Assembly: GCF_001544975.2 (NCBI RefSeq)
Contig: NZ_FCOG02000046.1
Coordinates: 1-51,388, forward strand
From: Caballeronia arationis
Lineage (GTDB): Bacteria > Pseudomonadota > Gammaproteobacteria > Burkholderiales > Burkholderiaceae
DNA: 51,388 nucleotides
Direction: 5' to 3'
Below the pieces are notes generated by a model. It worked only from the letters and a program-made list of their open reading frames with translations. It was not told the origin of the DNA and ran no database searches. Shown in pieces: positions 16,778 to 25,685 of this stretch. The position numbers were made by a program, and so were the translations under genes. Within the stretch, counting starts at the first letter, position 1, and each line of letters begins with the position of its first letter.

Positions 16778-17595
16778 GCGCCCTCGGCGGCGTCGACCCC
16801 GACACCCTCGCGCGCTTCGCGGGCGAGCACGCGCTCGCGGGCTTCGGCGTTGCCTTGCTCGCGCTGTTGGTGGCGGTGCCTCTCGCATGGCGTCTCGTGC
16901 TGCGCCACGGCGTGCCGCGCAGTGACAGCCGCATTCCGCCGAAGACGCTGCTCGTCATCCAGCTTATGCTGAGTTTCGCGGTCATTGCGGGCGGGGCTGC
17001 GCTCTTTGCCGCGATCGCCGACGAACTCGGCGCCGAAGAGGAACTCGGCCGGCTCGACCAGACGTTCGCCGATGCGATCGCCGGATCGGTTGCGCCCGGC
17101 GTGATCCGCGCGTTCGCCTGGATCACGCATCTCGGCGATCCGTGGGTGCTGACCGTGTGGTGCGTCGGCGGCGCTGCGGCGCTGTTCGTCGCGCGGCGGC
17201 GGCTGCTCGCGCTCGGCGTGGTGCTCGCGATTGCCGGCAACGGCCTGCTCAACCAGACGCTCAAGCACATTTTCGAGCGCGTGCGGCCGGTGCACGATCA
17301 GTCGATCGCGACGGCCGCCGGCTGGAGCTTCCCGAGCGGGCATACCTCCGGTGCGCTCGTGACCTACGGGATCATCGCCTATGTGCTCGTGCGCACGACG
17401 CCCGCGCGCTGGCACGTGCCGATCGTGGTGGCGGCGACGGTCGTCGCGTTCTCGACGGCGTGCAGCCGCGTCTTCCTGCGAGTGCATTTCGCGAGCGACG
17501 TGCTGGCGGGTTTCGCGTCCGGAACGGCGTGGCTCGTCGCGTGCATTGTGAGCATCGAGGTGACGCGGATGGTGTGGCGCCGGCGTCGTCGCTAG
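16774..17595 (+). CDS. PAP2-family membrane phosphatase
   Basis: A 273-residue inner-membrane lipid phosphatase with about six hydrophobic helices. The three PAP2 signature motifs are present: KHIFERVRP, SFPSGHTSG and SRVFLRVHFASD. The family dephosphorylates phosphatidic acid, phosphatidylglycerol phosphate or undecaprenyl pyrophosphate on the periplasmic side. An extra N-terminal membrane segment (about residues 22-45) precedes the core. It is the last gene of the kinase/phosphoesterase/phosphatase operon, joined by an ATGA overlap. Confidence 0.9.
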   Translation: MSALGGVDPDTLARFAGEHALAGFGVALLALLVAVPLAWRLVLRHGVPRSDSRIPPKTLLVIQLMLSFAVIAGGAALFAAIADELGAEEELGRLDQTFADAIAGSVAPGVIRAFAWITHLGDPWVLTVWCVGGAAALFVARRRLLALGVVLAIAGNGLLNQTLKHIFERVRPVHDQSIATAAGWSFPSGHTSGALVTYGIIAYVLVRTTPARWHVPIVVAATVVAFSTACSRVFLRVHFASDVLAGFASGTAWLVACIVSIEVTRMVWRRRRR

Positions 17596-17609
17596 TGCCG
17601 TCGACGCCC

Positions 17610-18005
17610 TCAGCGCGGCCTGACGACGAGTTCGGGAAAACCGGTCGCCGGATCGGTTTCCCGCGAAAACCGATGTTCTTCGAGACACCCGATCAGGATT
17701 TCCGCCGTCGTGCGCACGATGCAGCCTTTCGCGACATGTCCACCGTAGACGCGGCCGTCGCGATCGGAGACGGACATGTGCAGGTGCGCGCCGTCGGGCG
17801 AAAGCGAGCCCGCGAGCGTCAGGATTTCGAGGTCGCCGCGCAGCTCGGCCGGGTCGTCGAGGCCCGCGTAGCGCAACTGTGCGACGCTCAGGCTGCCAAT
17901 GCCCTGCAGCACGAACGCGGCTTCGGGCGCGTGCAAGCGGGCGATGTCTTCGAGCTTCGTGCGCAGGTCGTCGCCGGGCACGAGCCGCAGTGGAAGTGTC
18001 CGCAT
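17610..18005 (-). CDS. PPC/DUF296 domain protein
   Basis: A 131-residue single PPC (DUF296) domain protein. It keeps the family core: LRLVPGDDLRTKLEDIA, FVLQGIGSLSVAQLRYAG and the metal-site block GAHLHMSVSDRDGRVYGGHV. Bacterial PPC proteins form trimers and are described as potential DNA-binding or metal-binding proteins; plant relatives carry AT-hooks, which this one lacks. The ATG at 18003-18005 was chosen because homologous PPC proteins start close to MRTLPLRL; the frame is open 22 codons further. Confidence 0.82.
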   Translation of the reverse strand: MRTLPLRLVPGDDLRTKLEDIARLHAPEAAFVLQGIGSLSVAQLRYAGLDDPAELRGDLEILTLAGSLSPDGAHLHMSVSDRDGRVYGGHVAKGCIVRTTAEILIGCLEEHRFSRETDPATGFPELVVRPR

Positions 18006-18147
18006 CTGCGGTCCCCATGCTGAAAGCAGCAAGACTACACGCGTTGACGAAGGATGGTCGCTGCCAGCCAAAACGCGACCGCGATGGCATCATGTCGGCG
18101 CACGCGGCTGGCTGCCCTGCCCATTCACTTCCGCCACCGGAGACCCC

Positions 18148-18537
18148 ATGAGCTTCGAACTGACGGTTCTCGCCTGGACGCTCGTGCTCGCGCTGGTGCA
18201 GGTGCTCCTGCCCGCGCTGTTGCGCAACGGCGAGACGGGCATCGGCTACAACGCCGGTCCGCGCGACGCGCCCGCGCCGCCGCCGGGGAAGCTCACCGGC
18301 CGCCTGATGCGCGCCCAGAACAATCTCTTCGAGACGCTGCCCGTGTTCGCCGCCGCGATCCTGATCGCGCATGTCGCCGGACGCGAAGGCGCGCTCACGC
18401 ACTGGGGCGCGCTGCTCTATATTGTCGCGCGGGTACTCTACGTGCCGCTGTACGCGGCGGGCGTGCCGTTCTTGCGCTCGCTGGTGTGGGCGGTGTCGCT
18501 CACTGGCATCATCCTGGTGCTCGTCCCGATCATTTGA
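18148..18537 (+). CDS. MAPEG-family membrane protein
   Basis: A 129-residue protein with four probable membrane helices. The MAPEG signature is present around residues 52-68 (MRAQNNLFETLPVFAAA). Eukaryotic MAPEG proteins are membrane glutathione transferases and leukotriene synthases; the bacterial ones are mostly uncharacterised. The start ATG lies at 18148-18150, after CCGGAGACC. A carboxylesterase gene follows on the same strand after 28 bases, so the two may form an operon. Confidence 0.88.
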   Translation: MSFELTVLAWTLVLALVQVLLPALLRNGETGIGYNAGPRDAPAPPPGKLTGRLMRAQNNLFETLPVFAAAILIAHVAGREGALTHWGALLYIVARVLYVPLYAAGVPFLRSLVWAVSLTGIILVLVPII

Positions 18538-18565
18538 ATCGCAAGTATCTTTTATGGAAGACAAC

Positions 18566-19246
18566 ATGACCGAACAGCCGTCGACGATCGAAATCGAGAC
18601 CGCGCCGAACCCCGCCTTCGCCGTCATCCTGATGCACGGCCTCGGCGCCGATGCCAACGATTTCGTGCCGCTCGTCCCCGAGTTGCGCCTCTCCGACGCG
18701 CCCGCCGTGCGCTTCGTGTTTCCGAACGCGCCGGAGATCGCCGTGACCGCCAACAACGGCTACGTGATGCGCGCGTGGTACGACATTCTGTCGTTCGAGG
18801 GCATAGAGAGGCGCGTCGACGAGGCGGGCATTCTGGAATCGTGCGCCACGGTCCGGCGGCTGATCGAGGCACAGAACGCGCGCGGCATTCCGACCGAAAG
18901 GATCTTCCTCGCGGGCTTCTCGCAAGGCGGGGCGATGACCTACACCGCCGGCCTCACGCATCCGGACAAGCTCGCGGGACTGATCGTGCTGTCGGGCTAT
19001 GCGCCGTCGAAGAGCCTGATCGAGGCGTCGTTCAGCGCCGCCAACCGCGATACGCCGATCTTCGCCGCCCACGGCACCGCCGACGACGTGCTTTCGCTCA
19101 AACTCGGCGAGGATGCACGCGATTTCGCGCTCGCGGCCGGCTGTCCGGTCGAATGGCACGCGTATCCGATGCCGCATTCGGTCTGCCTCGAAGAGATCGA
19201 GGCTTTGCGCGAGTGGCTCGGCAAGCGGCTCGCGGCGGCGTCCTAG
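18566..19246 (+). CDS. Carboxylesterase / phospholipase, alpha/beta hydrolase
   Basis: A 226-residue cytoplasmic esterase of the carboxylesterase/acyl-protein thioesterase-like family. LMHGLGADANDF forms the oxyanion region, the nucleophile Ser is in GFSQGG, the acid is in HGTADDVL and the His is in MPHSV. Length matches the family (about 220). The ATG at 18566 is used because GGAAG lies just upstream; ATG at 18554 would add 4 residues. It overlaps the convergent nucleoside hydrolase gene by 4 bases at the stops. Confidence 0.9.
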   Translation: MTEQPSTIEIETAPNPAFAVILMHGLGADANDFVPLVPELRLSDAPAVRFVFPNAPEIAVTANNGYVMRAWYDILSFEGIERRVDEAGILESCATVRRLIEAQNARGIPTERIFLAGFSQGGAMTYTAGLTHPDKLAGLIVLSGYAPSKSLIEASFSAANRDTPIFAAHGTADDVLSLKLGEDARDFALAAGCPVEWHAYPMPHSVCLEEIEALREWLGKRLAAAS

Positions 19247-20208
19247 GCCGGCCCGCAGAGCGTGCGTTCGTACATCGCCAGCACGGCCTGAGCATCCACG
19301 CCGATGCACACCTCGCATGCCGGGCGCCCTTCCCAGTCGGGCGCGGTGACGTGCATCGCGGAGGGTTTCTGGATTGTCTCCCCGGTGGCGATGCCGCTCG
19401 TCACGACGCGCACTGGACCGCTGCGCGTCGCGTAGAGATGCGGCGCGAGCAGGTACGCCACCGCCGAATAATCGTGCGAATAGATGCCTTCGAGCCGGTC
19501 GTTCTCGAAGTGAAAGCGCTCGTAGTGGCGCGAAATGTCCCAGACGAAGCGGCCCGGGTCGCCGCCGCGGTCGCGGATCGACGCCAGGAAGGCGTTCGTC
19601 ATCACGGTTTCGTGCGTGACGTCGAGCCCGACGATCGAGAGCTTCCACGGCGCGCCGCAGACGATGTCGGCGGCTTCGGGGTCGCAGTGGATGTTGGCCT
19701 CGGCGGCAGGCGTGACGTTGCCGAGCACGCCGCGGATCCCGAACGCGCCGCCCATGATCACCACTTCCTTCACCTGATGCGCGATGCCCGGGTCGTCGGC
19801 GAGCGCGAGCGCCAGATTCGTCAGCGGCCCGACCGCGAGCAGCGTGACTTCGCCGGGATGCGCACGCACCGTCTCGACGATGAAACGATGCGCCGGCCGT
19901 GCGTCGAGTCTGCCGTGATCCGGTTCGGGCAATTCGATATTGCCGAGACCGTCGTCGCCGTGGATCCAGCCGAGCGGCTCGGGCGCCGCGCACTGCAACG
20001 GCGCGGCGGCTCCGCGCGCCACCGCCACGCCTGGCGCGAAGCGCCCGGCCAGATAGAGCGCGTTGCGCGTGGTGGTATCGATCGACGCGTTGCCGAACAC
20101 GCTCGTGATACCGAGCAATTCGATCTCCGGATGCAGCGCCTGAAAAACGAGCGCCATGGCGTCGTCGATGCCGGGATCGGTGTCGTAGATGACTTGGTGC
20201 TGGGGCAT
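19243..20208 (-). CDS. Inosine-uridine-preferring nucleoside hydrolase
   Basis: A 321-residue ribonucleoside hydrolase that splits nucleosides into base and ribose. The calcium-binding signature DTDPGIDDAMAL lies at the N-terminus, VGPLTNLALAL and VVIMGGAFG follow, and the C-terminal active-site region HDYSAVAYLLAP is present. The normal family length is about 310-320. It is a single gene, divergent from a lipoprotein gene across a 188-base region with no recognised element. It probably serves purine and pyrimidine salvage. Confidence 0.92.
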   Translation of the reverse strand: MPQHQVIYDTDPGIDDAMALVFQALHPEIELLGITSVFGNASIDTTTRNALYLAGRFAPGVAVARGAAAPLQCAAPEPLGWIHGDDGLGNIELPEPDHGRLDARPAHRFIVETVRAHPGEVTLLAVGPLTNLALALADDPGIAHQVKEVVIMGGAFGIRGVLGNVTPAAEANIHCDPEAADIVCGAPWKLSIVGLDVTHETVMTNAFLASIRDRGGDPGRFVWDISRHYERFHFENDRLEGIYSHDYSAVAYLLAPHLYATRSGPVRVVTSGIATGETIQKPSAMHVTAPDWEGRPACEVCIGVDAQAVLAMYERTLCGPA

Positions 20209-20396
20209 GGGCGCAGGGTCCGATGAGCGGGGAGGCGACGCCCGCCGCCCCTCGTCGGATTATCGTCCGGAAGCGGCGCGGCCTCACCGGGCTCGATTCG
20301 TGTCGATCAGAATGATCTCGTCAAATTTCCGCAAAATCAGGATTCGTCTGAAATGTTAAGGTAGCGGTCGGATTATTTTGAGATGGAAACCGCAGG

Positions 20397-20915
20397 GTGA
20401 TTTTCTTCCGACGTTTGACCGTGTTTGGCGCGGCGATGCTGGTATTGAGCGCATGCGCACCACTTCCCCCGAATGGCGACGGCAGCGCCCCGGCGGCGGC
20501 CCCGAATGCCGCCTCCGGAGCGCCTGCTGCGCTTGTCGGCCCGCCCGTGCCGGCCGGGCCGCCCGGCGAAACGCGCATCGTGGTCGGCGGCTCGGGCGGC
20601 TATCACGTGACGCTCAAACTGGTGCCGCCGTCGCAGGTCTGCGACAACGATGCGTTCGCCGACGGCGTGCGCTACGGCTACGCGCTGACCTGGAACCGCC
20701 TGGTGATGGAACAGGCACGCGATTCCGGCGCGAAGACGCCGCCGAAGCAGAAGTTCGACGCGTCGAGCCTCCAGTCGCACGAGGATCAGTACAAGATCCA
20801 GTGGAACGGCAACGAGCGCACGAACGCCTGCGCGGCGGATGGGTATCTGATCGGGCGCATCGTCGGGACGCATCAGGCGGGCGTCGATCTGCACGGCGGG
20901 AAGGCCGCTTCCTGA
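20397..20915 (+). CDS. Putative lipoprotein, unknown function
   Basis: A 172-residue protein with a lipoprotein signal peptide: a hydrophobic N-terminus and the lipobox VLSAC with Cys20. A Pro/Ala/Gly-rich linker (about residues 22-60) leads to a small folded domain with two cysteines (SQVCDN and TNACAAD) that could form a disulfide in the periplasm. I know of no family. The start is GTG at 20397 with a weak ribosome binding site; it is chosen because the signal peptide needs these residues. Confidence 0.65.
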   Translation: MIFFRRLTVFGAAMLVLSACAPLPPNGDGSAPAAAPNAASGAPAALVGPPVPAGPPGETRIVVGGSGGYHVTLKLVPPSQVCDNDAFADGVRYGYALTWNRLVMEQARDSGAKTPPKQKFDASSLQSHEDQYKIQWNGNERTNACAADGYLIGRIVGTHQAGVDLHGGKAAS

Positions 20916-20940
20916 CGGCCGGAGACGCCGGGAACGCCGC

Positions 20941-21300
20941 TCAGTCGCAGGTGTGGGCCGCCGCGACGTAGCGGCTCGCTGCCACTACATCGCCGTAGAT
21001 CGTGTAACCGGTCGTGCCCGCCGCCGAAGGCTGCGCGTAGAGCAGCACCGAGTCTCCGCTCGTCGCGCCGCGCACGGCGAGGACCACTCCGTCGGCATCG
21101 GGCGAATACTCGCGCAGGCGGCCCGCCTGCGGCGTCCATTTCTCCTTCACGCATTTCGTGAACGAATAAATGTCGAGATGCGACGTTCCAGCGCCGACCG
21201 GCACGTTTTTCATCAGATTGCTGTCGTCCATCGAGGCGGCGCAGCCGGAAAGGACGAGCACGAAAGCGGCGGCAGTCGGTGCGAGAGCGGGAAATTTCAT
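20941..21300 (-). CDS. Putative small lipoprotein, unknown function
   Basis: A 119-residue protein with a signal peptide and the lipobox VLSGC (Cys20). The mature part has two further cysteines (TKCVKEKW and the C-terminal TCD) and looks like a compact periplasmic domain. No family was recognised. It is convergent with the lipoprotein gene at 20397-20915, 25 bases between stops. Upstream lies the long control region shared with mprF. Confidence 0.7.
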   Translation of the reverse strand: MKFPALAPTAAAFVLVLSGCAASMDDSNLMKNVPVGAGTSHLDIYSFTKCVKEKWTPQAGRLREYSPDADGVVLAVRGATSGDSVLLYAQPSAAGTTGYTIYGDVVAASRYVAAAHTCD

Positions 21301-21759
21301 GCGTTGAACGGGTTCCGGATAGGGCCGCGCAAAAGGCGCTGCTTCTGTGGGATGAGCGGAATCGAGGCGAATCGACGTCCCGATCCTAACTGCTCGTCAG
21401 GCGAACCGCAAAGCTGACTGCAAGGGTGATCGCGTATGATTGCGGGTTGCCTGTCGGCGCGTCGGCGCCTTCGATACGCCCGGTTGGCATGAAAAGCGCG
21501 GAAACGGCGCCAAAATCGGACGAAATTTCACCAAATCTCGATAATTCGTCCGATTCCGACATTCGGTAGCGACGCCCTTTTCTTACCATTTCCTTAAGTC
21601 ACGTCAACGAACGCCGTTATACAGGCGTTTCTTATTGCGCAGCGATCCGCCGCGACGAACGGCCGAAAAAGCGCTGACGCCCACAATAATTCCGAGTTGC
21701 CGCAGCCGAGCCCGATCTTCGGGCGACGCTGCGGCTGCTCTGCAAGTCTGGTTGAACGC
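21301..21759. other. Divergent control region upstream of mprF
   Basis: A 459-base region without a convincing gene. It carries an 11-bp inverted repeat (21514-21555) and an AT-rich stretch around 21580-21640, where the mprF promoter probably lies. Short frames on either strand have no ribosome binding site or family resemblance. Confidence 0.5.
21514..21555. promoter_or_regulatory. 11-bp inverted repeat upstream of mprF
   Basis: AATCGGACGAA (21514-21524) and TTCGTCCGATT (21545-21555) are exact reverse complements separated by 20 bases, so the arm centres are 31 bases apart, about three helical turns. It lies about 205 bases before the mprF start, between divergent genes. A regulator binding two half-sites on one face of DNA is the likely reading; a transcribed hairpin is the alternative. 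Confidence 0.45.
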
Positions 21760-24354
21760 ATGTCTCGCATAAAGTTGGTCGATCCCGCCCGCGTGACCGC
21801 GACACTGAGTCGATGGTCCCAAGCACGTGGCTTGCAGCGTTTCGCTGCACCGCTCGTGACGGTCGTCGTGTGCGCGCTGCTTCTCGCCGTGTTCCAGCAC
21901 CTGTCGCAGGCCGTCGATTACAAATCGGTGATGCGGCAGTTGCGCCATCTCCCGCTCGATGCCTGGGGCGCCGCGCTCGGCGCGACCGCGCTCAGCTTCG
22001 TCGCGCTGATCGGCCGCGACGCCGTCGGGCTGCGGCATATCGGCGCGACGGTGCCGCGCTCGCTCTTGTGGGTCGGCGCGACGGTCGGCTCGGCGCTCGG
22101 CAACGCGACCGGCTTCGGCGCGCTGACGGGCGGCGCGGTGCGCTGCCGCGTCTACGGCGCGGCGGACGTCACGCCGGCGCAGGTCGGGCGCCTGACGGTG
22201 TTCACGAGCGTCACGCTCGCACTCTCGCTCGTCCTGATGGCGGCGGCGGGCATGGTCGTGTCCGCCGACACCCTCGCGCGCATGATGCCGCTTTCGCCCG
22301 CGCTGCTCCGCGCGACCGGCGCGGCGCTCGTTTTCGCGATGGCGGTGCTCGTCGCGTGCTGCGGGACGGCGCCGCGCACCCTGAGTTCGCGCTGGAAATG
22401 GCTGCGTTTCACGGTTCCGGCGCGCCGCGACTTCGTCGCGCAGATCGCGCTCGCGATCGTCGACGTGATCGCCGCCGGTCTCGCGCTGTGGGCTTTGCTG
22501 CCGCACGCGCAGGTCGGTTTCGGCGATTTCCTGACCGTTTATTCCGCCGCCATGCTGCTCGGCATGATCGGCCATACGCCCGGCGGCGTCGGCGTGTTCG
22601 AGGCGTCGATGGTGTTCGCGCTCGGCGGCAGCGTGCAGACGCCGGAAATGGTCGCGGCGCTGCTCGCGTATCGCGCGATCTATTTCGGCGTGCCGCTGAT
22701 CCTCTCCGCCGGCGTGATGGCCGCGTTCGAAGGCCGCGCGCTCAAGGGTCGCTTCGCTTTCCTGCGCCCGGGCCACGTGTCGCAGCTCGCGCCGCTGTTC
22801 CTCAGCATCGTCACGTTCGTGGCGGGCTCGATGCTCGTGATCTCGGGCGCGACGCCCGCGTTTGCGAAGCGCATCGCGACGCTGCAGACAATCCTGCCGT
22901 TGTGGGTGCTCGAAAGCTCGCAGTTGCTCGGCAGCGTGCTCGGCGTGCTGCTCCTGTTTGTCGCGCGCGGCCTGCTGCGGCGCCTGGACGCCGCATGGTG
23001 GCTCGCGCTGATCCTCGCGGTCGCGAACCTGGCGCTCTCGCTGGCGAAGGGCCTGGCGTTTATCGAAGCCGGCGTGCTCGGTTTCCTGATCGTCCTCCTG
23101 CTCGCGACGCGCGACCGCTTCAACCGCCGCTCGTCGCTGTTCGCCGAGCGTTTCACGGCGACCTGGCTCGCGTCGGTGGGCGTCGTGATGGTGCTCGCGG
23201 TGTGGATCATGTTTTTCGCCTTCCGCGACGTTCAATATAGTGGCGACCTCTGGTGGCAGTTCGCGTTCGATCACCGCGCGCCGCGCGCGTTGCGCGCGAC
23301 GCTCGCGGCCGTGCTGTTCGCCGCCGTCTTCGCGATGTGGCAACTGCTGCGTCCGGCCGCCGGCCGGTTCGTCAAGCCGGCGCCGCAGGACCTGCTCGAC
23401 GCCGCGCGCATCTTCCGCGCGCAGGAGCGCAGCGACGCCGGCCTCGCGATGATGGGCGACAAGAGCTTCCTGTTCTCGGAGTCGCGCGAGGCATTCCTGA
23501 TGTACGCGAAGCACGGCCGCACGTGGGCCGCGCTGCACGATCCGGTGGGCCCGCGCCGCGAATGGGCGGAACTGATCCGCAAGTTCGTCGAACTGGCGCA
23601 TTCGCACAACGGCCGCGCCGCGTTCTATCAGGTGCGCGCCGACGCGCTGCCGCTCTACCTCGACGCCGGCCTCACGCTGATGAAGCTCGGCGAGGAAGCG
23701 CACGTCGTGCTCGACGATTTCGACCTGAAGGGCTCGCACCGCGCCCATCTGCGCTATGCGCTGAAGCGCGGCGAGCGCGACGGTTTCGACGTCGAAGTGA
23801 TCGAGCCGCCGCAGGTGCCGGAGAGCGTGGCGATGCTGCGCGAAATCTCCGACGCCTGGCTCGAAAGCCGCCTCGCGCGCGAGAAGAGCTTTTCGGTCGC
23901 GGCGTTCAACGAGGAGTATCTGGCGGCGCAGTCCGTGCTGCTCGTGCGCCAGGCGGGCGTGCCGGTCGCGTTCGTCACCTTCATGACGACCGACCTGAAC
24001 ACCGAGGCGACAGTCGGCGTGATGCGGCATCTGCCGAGCGCCTCGCCCTACGCGATGGAATATCTCTTCACCAAGCTCGCGCTGCATCTGAAGCAGGCGG
24101 GGTTCAAGTCGCTCTCTCTCGGCATCGCACCCTTGTCCGGCATGCAGCCGACGCCGCTCGCGTCGTACTGGCACCGGCTCGCCGGCCTGATCTGGCGCTT
24201 CGGCGGCCGTTTCTACAACTTCCGCGGTCTGCGCGGATTCAAGAGCAAGTTCCAGCCGCGCTGGGAACCGCGTTATCTCGCGGCGTCCGGTTCGGTCGGA
24301 GTGTTTTTCACGTTGGCAGATCTTTCCCTGCTGGCCGGAGGCTGGCGTTCATGA
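21760..24354 (+). CDS. mprF: Phosphatidylglycerol lysyltransferase/flippase MprF
   Basis: An 864-residue bifunctional enzyme. The N-terminal half (about residues 20-500) is a multi-helix membrane flippase domain, with the motif GHTPGGVGVFEA. The C-terminal half (about 530-850) is the cytosolic transferase domain that moves lysine (or another aminoacyl group) from tRNA to phosphatidylglycerol; GDKSFLFSES, FVTFMTT and the YNFRGLRGFKSKF block near the end are typical. The product makes the membrane less negative and gives tolerance to cationic peptides and acid. The ATG at 21760 has no strong ribosome binding site. Its stop overlaps the acvB start (ATGA). Confidence 0.93.
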   Translation: MSRIKLVDPARVTATLSRWSQARGLQRFAAPLVTVVVCALLLAVFQHLSQAVDYKSVMRQLRHLPLDAWGAALGATALSFVALIGRDAVGLRHIGATVPRSLLWVGATVGSALGNATGFGALTGGAVRCRVYGAADVTPAQVGRLTVFTSVTLALSLVLMAAAGMVVSADTLARMMPLSPALLRATGAALVFAMAVLVACCGTAPRTLSSRWKWLRFTVPARRDFVAQIALAIVDVIAAGLALWALLPHAQVGFGDFLTVYSAAMLLGMIGHTPGGVGVFEASMVFALGGSVQTPEMVAALLAYRAIYFGVPLILSAGVMAAFEGRALKGRFAFLRPGHVSQLAPLFLSIVTFVAGSMLVISGATPAFAKRIATLQTILPLWVLESSQLLGSVLGVLLLFVARGLLRRLDAAWWLALILAVANLALSLAKGLAFIEAGVLGFLIVLLLATRDRFNRRSSLFAERFTATWLASVGVVMVLAVWIMFFAFRDVQYSGDLWWQFAFDHRAPRALRATLAAVLFAAVFAMWQLLRPAAGRFVKPAPQDLLDAARIFRAQERSDAGLAMMGDKSFLFSESREAFLMYAKHGRTWAALHDPVGPRREWAELIRKFVELAHSHNGRAAFYQVRADALPLYLDAGLTLMKLGEEAHVVLDDFDLKGSHRAHLRYALKRGERDGFDVEVIEPPQVPESVAMLREISDAWLESRLAREKSFSVAAFNEEYLAAQSVLLVRQAGVPVAFVTFMTTDLNTEATVGVMRHLPSASPYAMEYLFTKLALHLKQAGFKSLSLGIAPLSGMQPTPLASYWHRLAGLIWRFGGRFYNFRGLRGFKSKFQPRWEPRYLAASGSVGVFFTLADLSLLAGGWRS

Positions 24355-25619
24355 AATCGTTCTTCAAAGCCGCAGCGCTCTCGCTTGCGCTGTTGTCCAC
24401 CGCCCATGCAGGCACGATCCCCGGCGGCCGTTACGGCCAGGTCACGCTGACGAAACCCGTCGGCGAGATGCGCGGCTTCGTCGTGCTGTTTTCGGAGAAG
24501 AGCGGCTGGAGCCCCGCGGACCAGCAGGCCGCCGACACGCTCGCGAAGAACGGCGCGATGGTCGTCGGCGTGGACATGGAGCGCTACGCGGCGCGCCTGC
24601 AGTCGCCGGCGGAGAAGGAAAGCTGCCATAACCTCGTCGGCGATGCCGAAGCCGTGAGCCATCAGCTCGAACGCGGCGTGCAGACGAGCCGATACTTCGC
24701 GCCGATCGTCGCGGGCACGGGGCAGGGCGGGATTCTCGCCGAGCGCATTCTGGCGCAGGCGCCGGAGAACACGGTCGCGGGCGCGGTTTCGCTCGACGCC
24801 GACAAGCAACTCGACGCGCGTTTTTCCCTCTGTCCGCCTGACCCGACGATCACGCACGGCAAGGGCCTGCCGGGCTTCGTCGAGCGTGGCGCGATGCAGC
24901 CGGGCCGCAACAAGGCCGACGCGCTCTTCGCAATGACCGCGCCGCATCTGAAGGCGCAGGCCGAGCACGAGGACGACGTGTCCGACCTGCCGCTGATCGA
25001 ATTGCGCGCCGCGCGCCCGACCGACATGCTCGCGATCGTCATCTCCGGCGACGGCGGCTGGCGCGATCTCGACAAGACGGTTGCCGAAGCGCTGCAGAAA
25101 GACGGCGTCTCGGTCATCGGCATCGACGCGCTGCGTTATTTCTGGAGCGAGAAGACGCCGCAGCAGACCGCGCAGGACCTCGCGCGCGTGATCCAGACCT
25201 ACGGCGCGCGCTGGCACACGAACCATATCGCGCTGATCGGCTATTCGTTCGGCGCCGACGTGATGCCGTTCGCCTACAACCGCCTGCCCGACGCGATGCG
25301 CGCGAAGGTGTCGTATGTCTCGCTGATGGGCTTCGCGCCGTCCGCCGATTTCCAGATTCGCGTGACGGGCTGGCTCGGCATGCCGGCGAGCGACAAGGCG
25401 CTGCCCGTGAAGGGCGAGCTCGCGAAGCTGCCGCCCGCGATGGTCCAGTGCATCTACGGCGAGAAGGAAGAAGACACGCTGTGCCCGAAGCTGACCAAGA
25501 CGGGCATCGACGTGATCAGGACGCCGGGTGACCACCACTTCGGCGGCGACTACGACGCGCTGGCGAAGCGCATCCTCGGCGGCTGGCAAAAGCAGATCGC
25601 GATCCGCGGCGGGGCCTGA
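24351..25619 (+). CDS. acvB: AcvB/VirJ-family periplasmic hydrolase
   Basis: A 422-residue exported protein (signal peptide MKSFFKAAALSLALLSTAHA). It has the two-part AcvB layout: an N-terminal domain (about 20-215) and a C-terminal VirJ domain (about 225-420). The VirJ domain is an alpha/beta hydrolase with ISGDGGWRDLD, nucleophile Ser in GYSFGAD and His in GDHHFGG. In Agrobacterium, AcvB is coupled to an MprF homologue and hydrolyses lysyl-phosphatidylglycerol, balancing lipid levels. The same coupling is seen here: the start codon overlaps the mprF stop. The same role is likely. Confidence 0.9.
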   Translation: MKSFFKAAALSLALLSTAHAGTIPGGRYGQVTLTKPVGEMRGFVVLFSEKSGWSPADQQAADTLAKNGAMVVGVDMERYAARLQSPAEKESCHNLVGDAEAVSHQLERGVQTSRYFAPIVAGTGQGGILAERILAQAPENTVAGAVSLDADKQLDARFSLCPPDPTITHGKGLPGFVERGAMQPGRNKADALFAMTAPHLKAQAEHEDDVSDLPLIELRAARPTDMLAIVISGDGGWRDLDKTVAEALQKDGVSVIGIDALRYFWSEKTPQQTAQDLARVIQTYGARWHTNHIALIGYSFGADVMPFAYNRLPDAMRAKVSYVSLMGFAPSADFQIRVTGWLGMPASDKALPVKGELAKLPPAMVQCIYGEKEEDTLCPKLTKTGIDVIRTPGDHHFGGDYDALAKRILGGWQKQIAIRGGA

Positions 25620-25628
25620 AGCGCATAA

Positions 25629-25662
25629 AGCTCCGGTCCGTCTACATCCGCGATCCGGAGCT
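25629..25662. terminator. Hairpin between convergent acvB and DUF1993
   Basis: AGCTCCGG (25629-25636) pairs with CCGGAGCT (25655-25662) over an 18-base loop. It lies between two convergent stops. No T-run is present, so the terminator role rests on position. Confidence 0.4.
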
Positions 25663-25685
25663 GAACCTCACCGAAATTTCCGGGC

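Noticed and set aside
16729..18756. 675-aa minus-strand frame spanning the PAP2, PPC and MAPEG genes
   Set aside because: It crosses several well-supported genes and has the low-complexity composition of a shadow frame.
21386..21589. 67-aa minus-strand frame in the mprF control region
   Set aside because: It runs over the 11-bp inverted repeat and has no family or signal features.
21604..24174. 856-aa open frame on the minus strand opposite mprF
   Set aside because: It mirrors the GC-rich coding bias of mprF, has Arg/Glu/His-rich composition without a family, and mprF itself is unmistakable.
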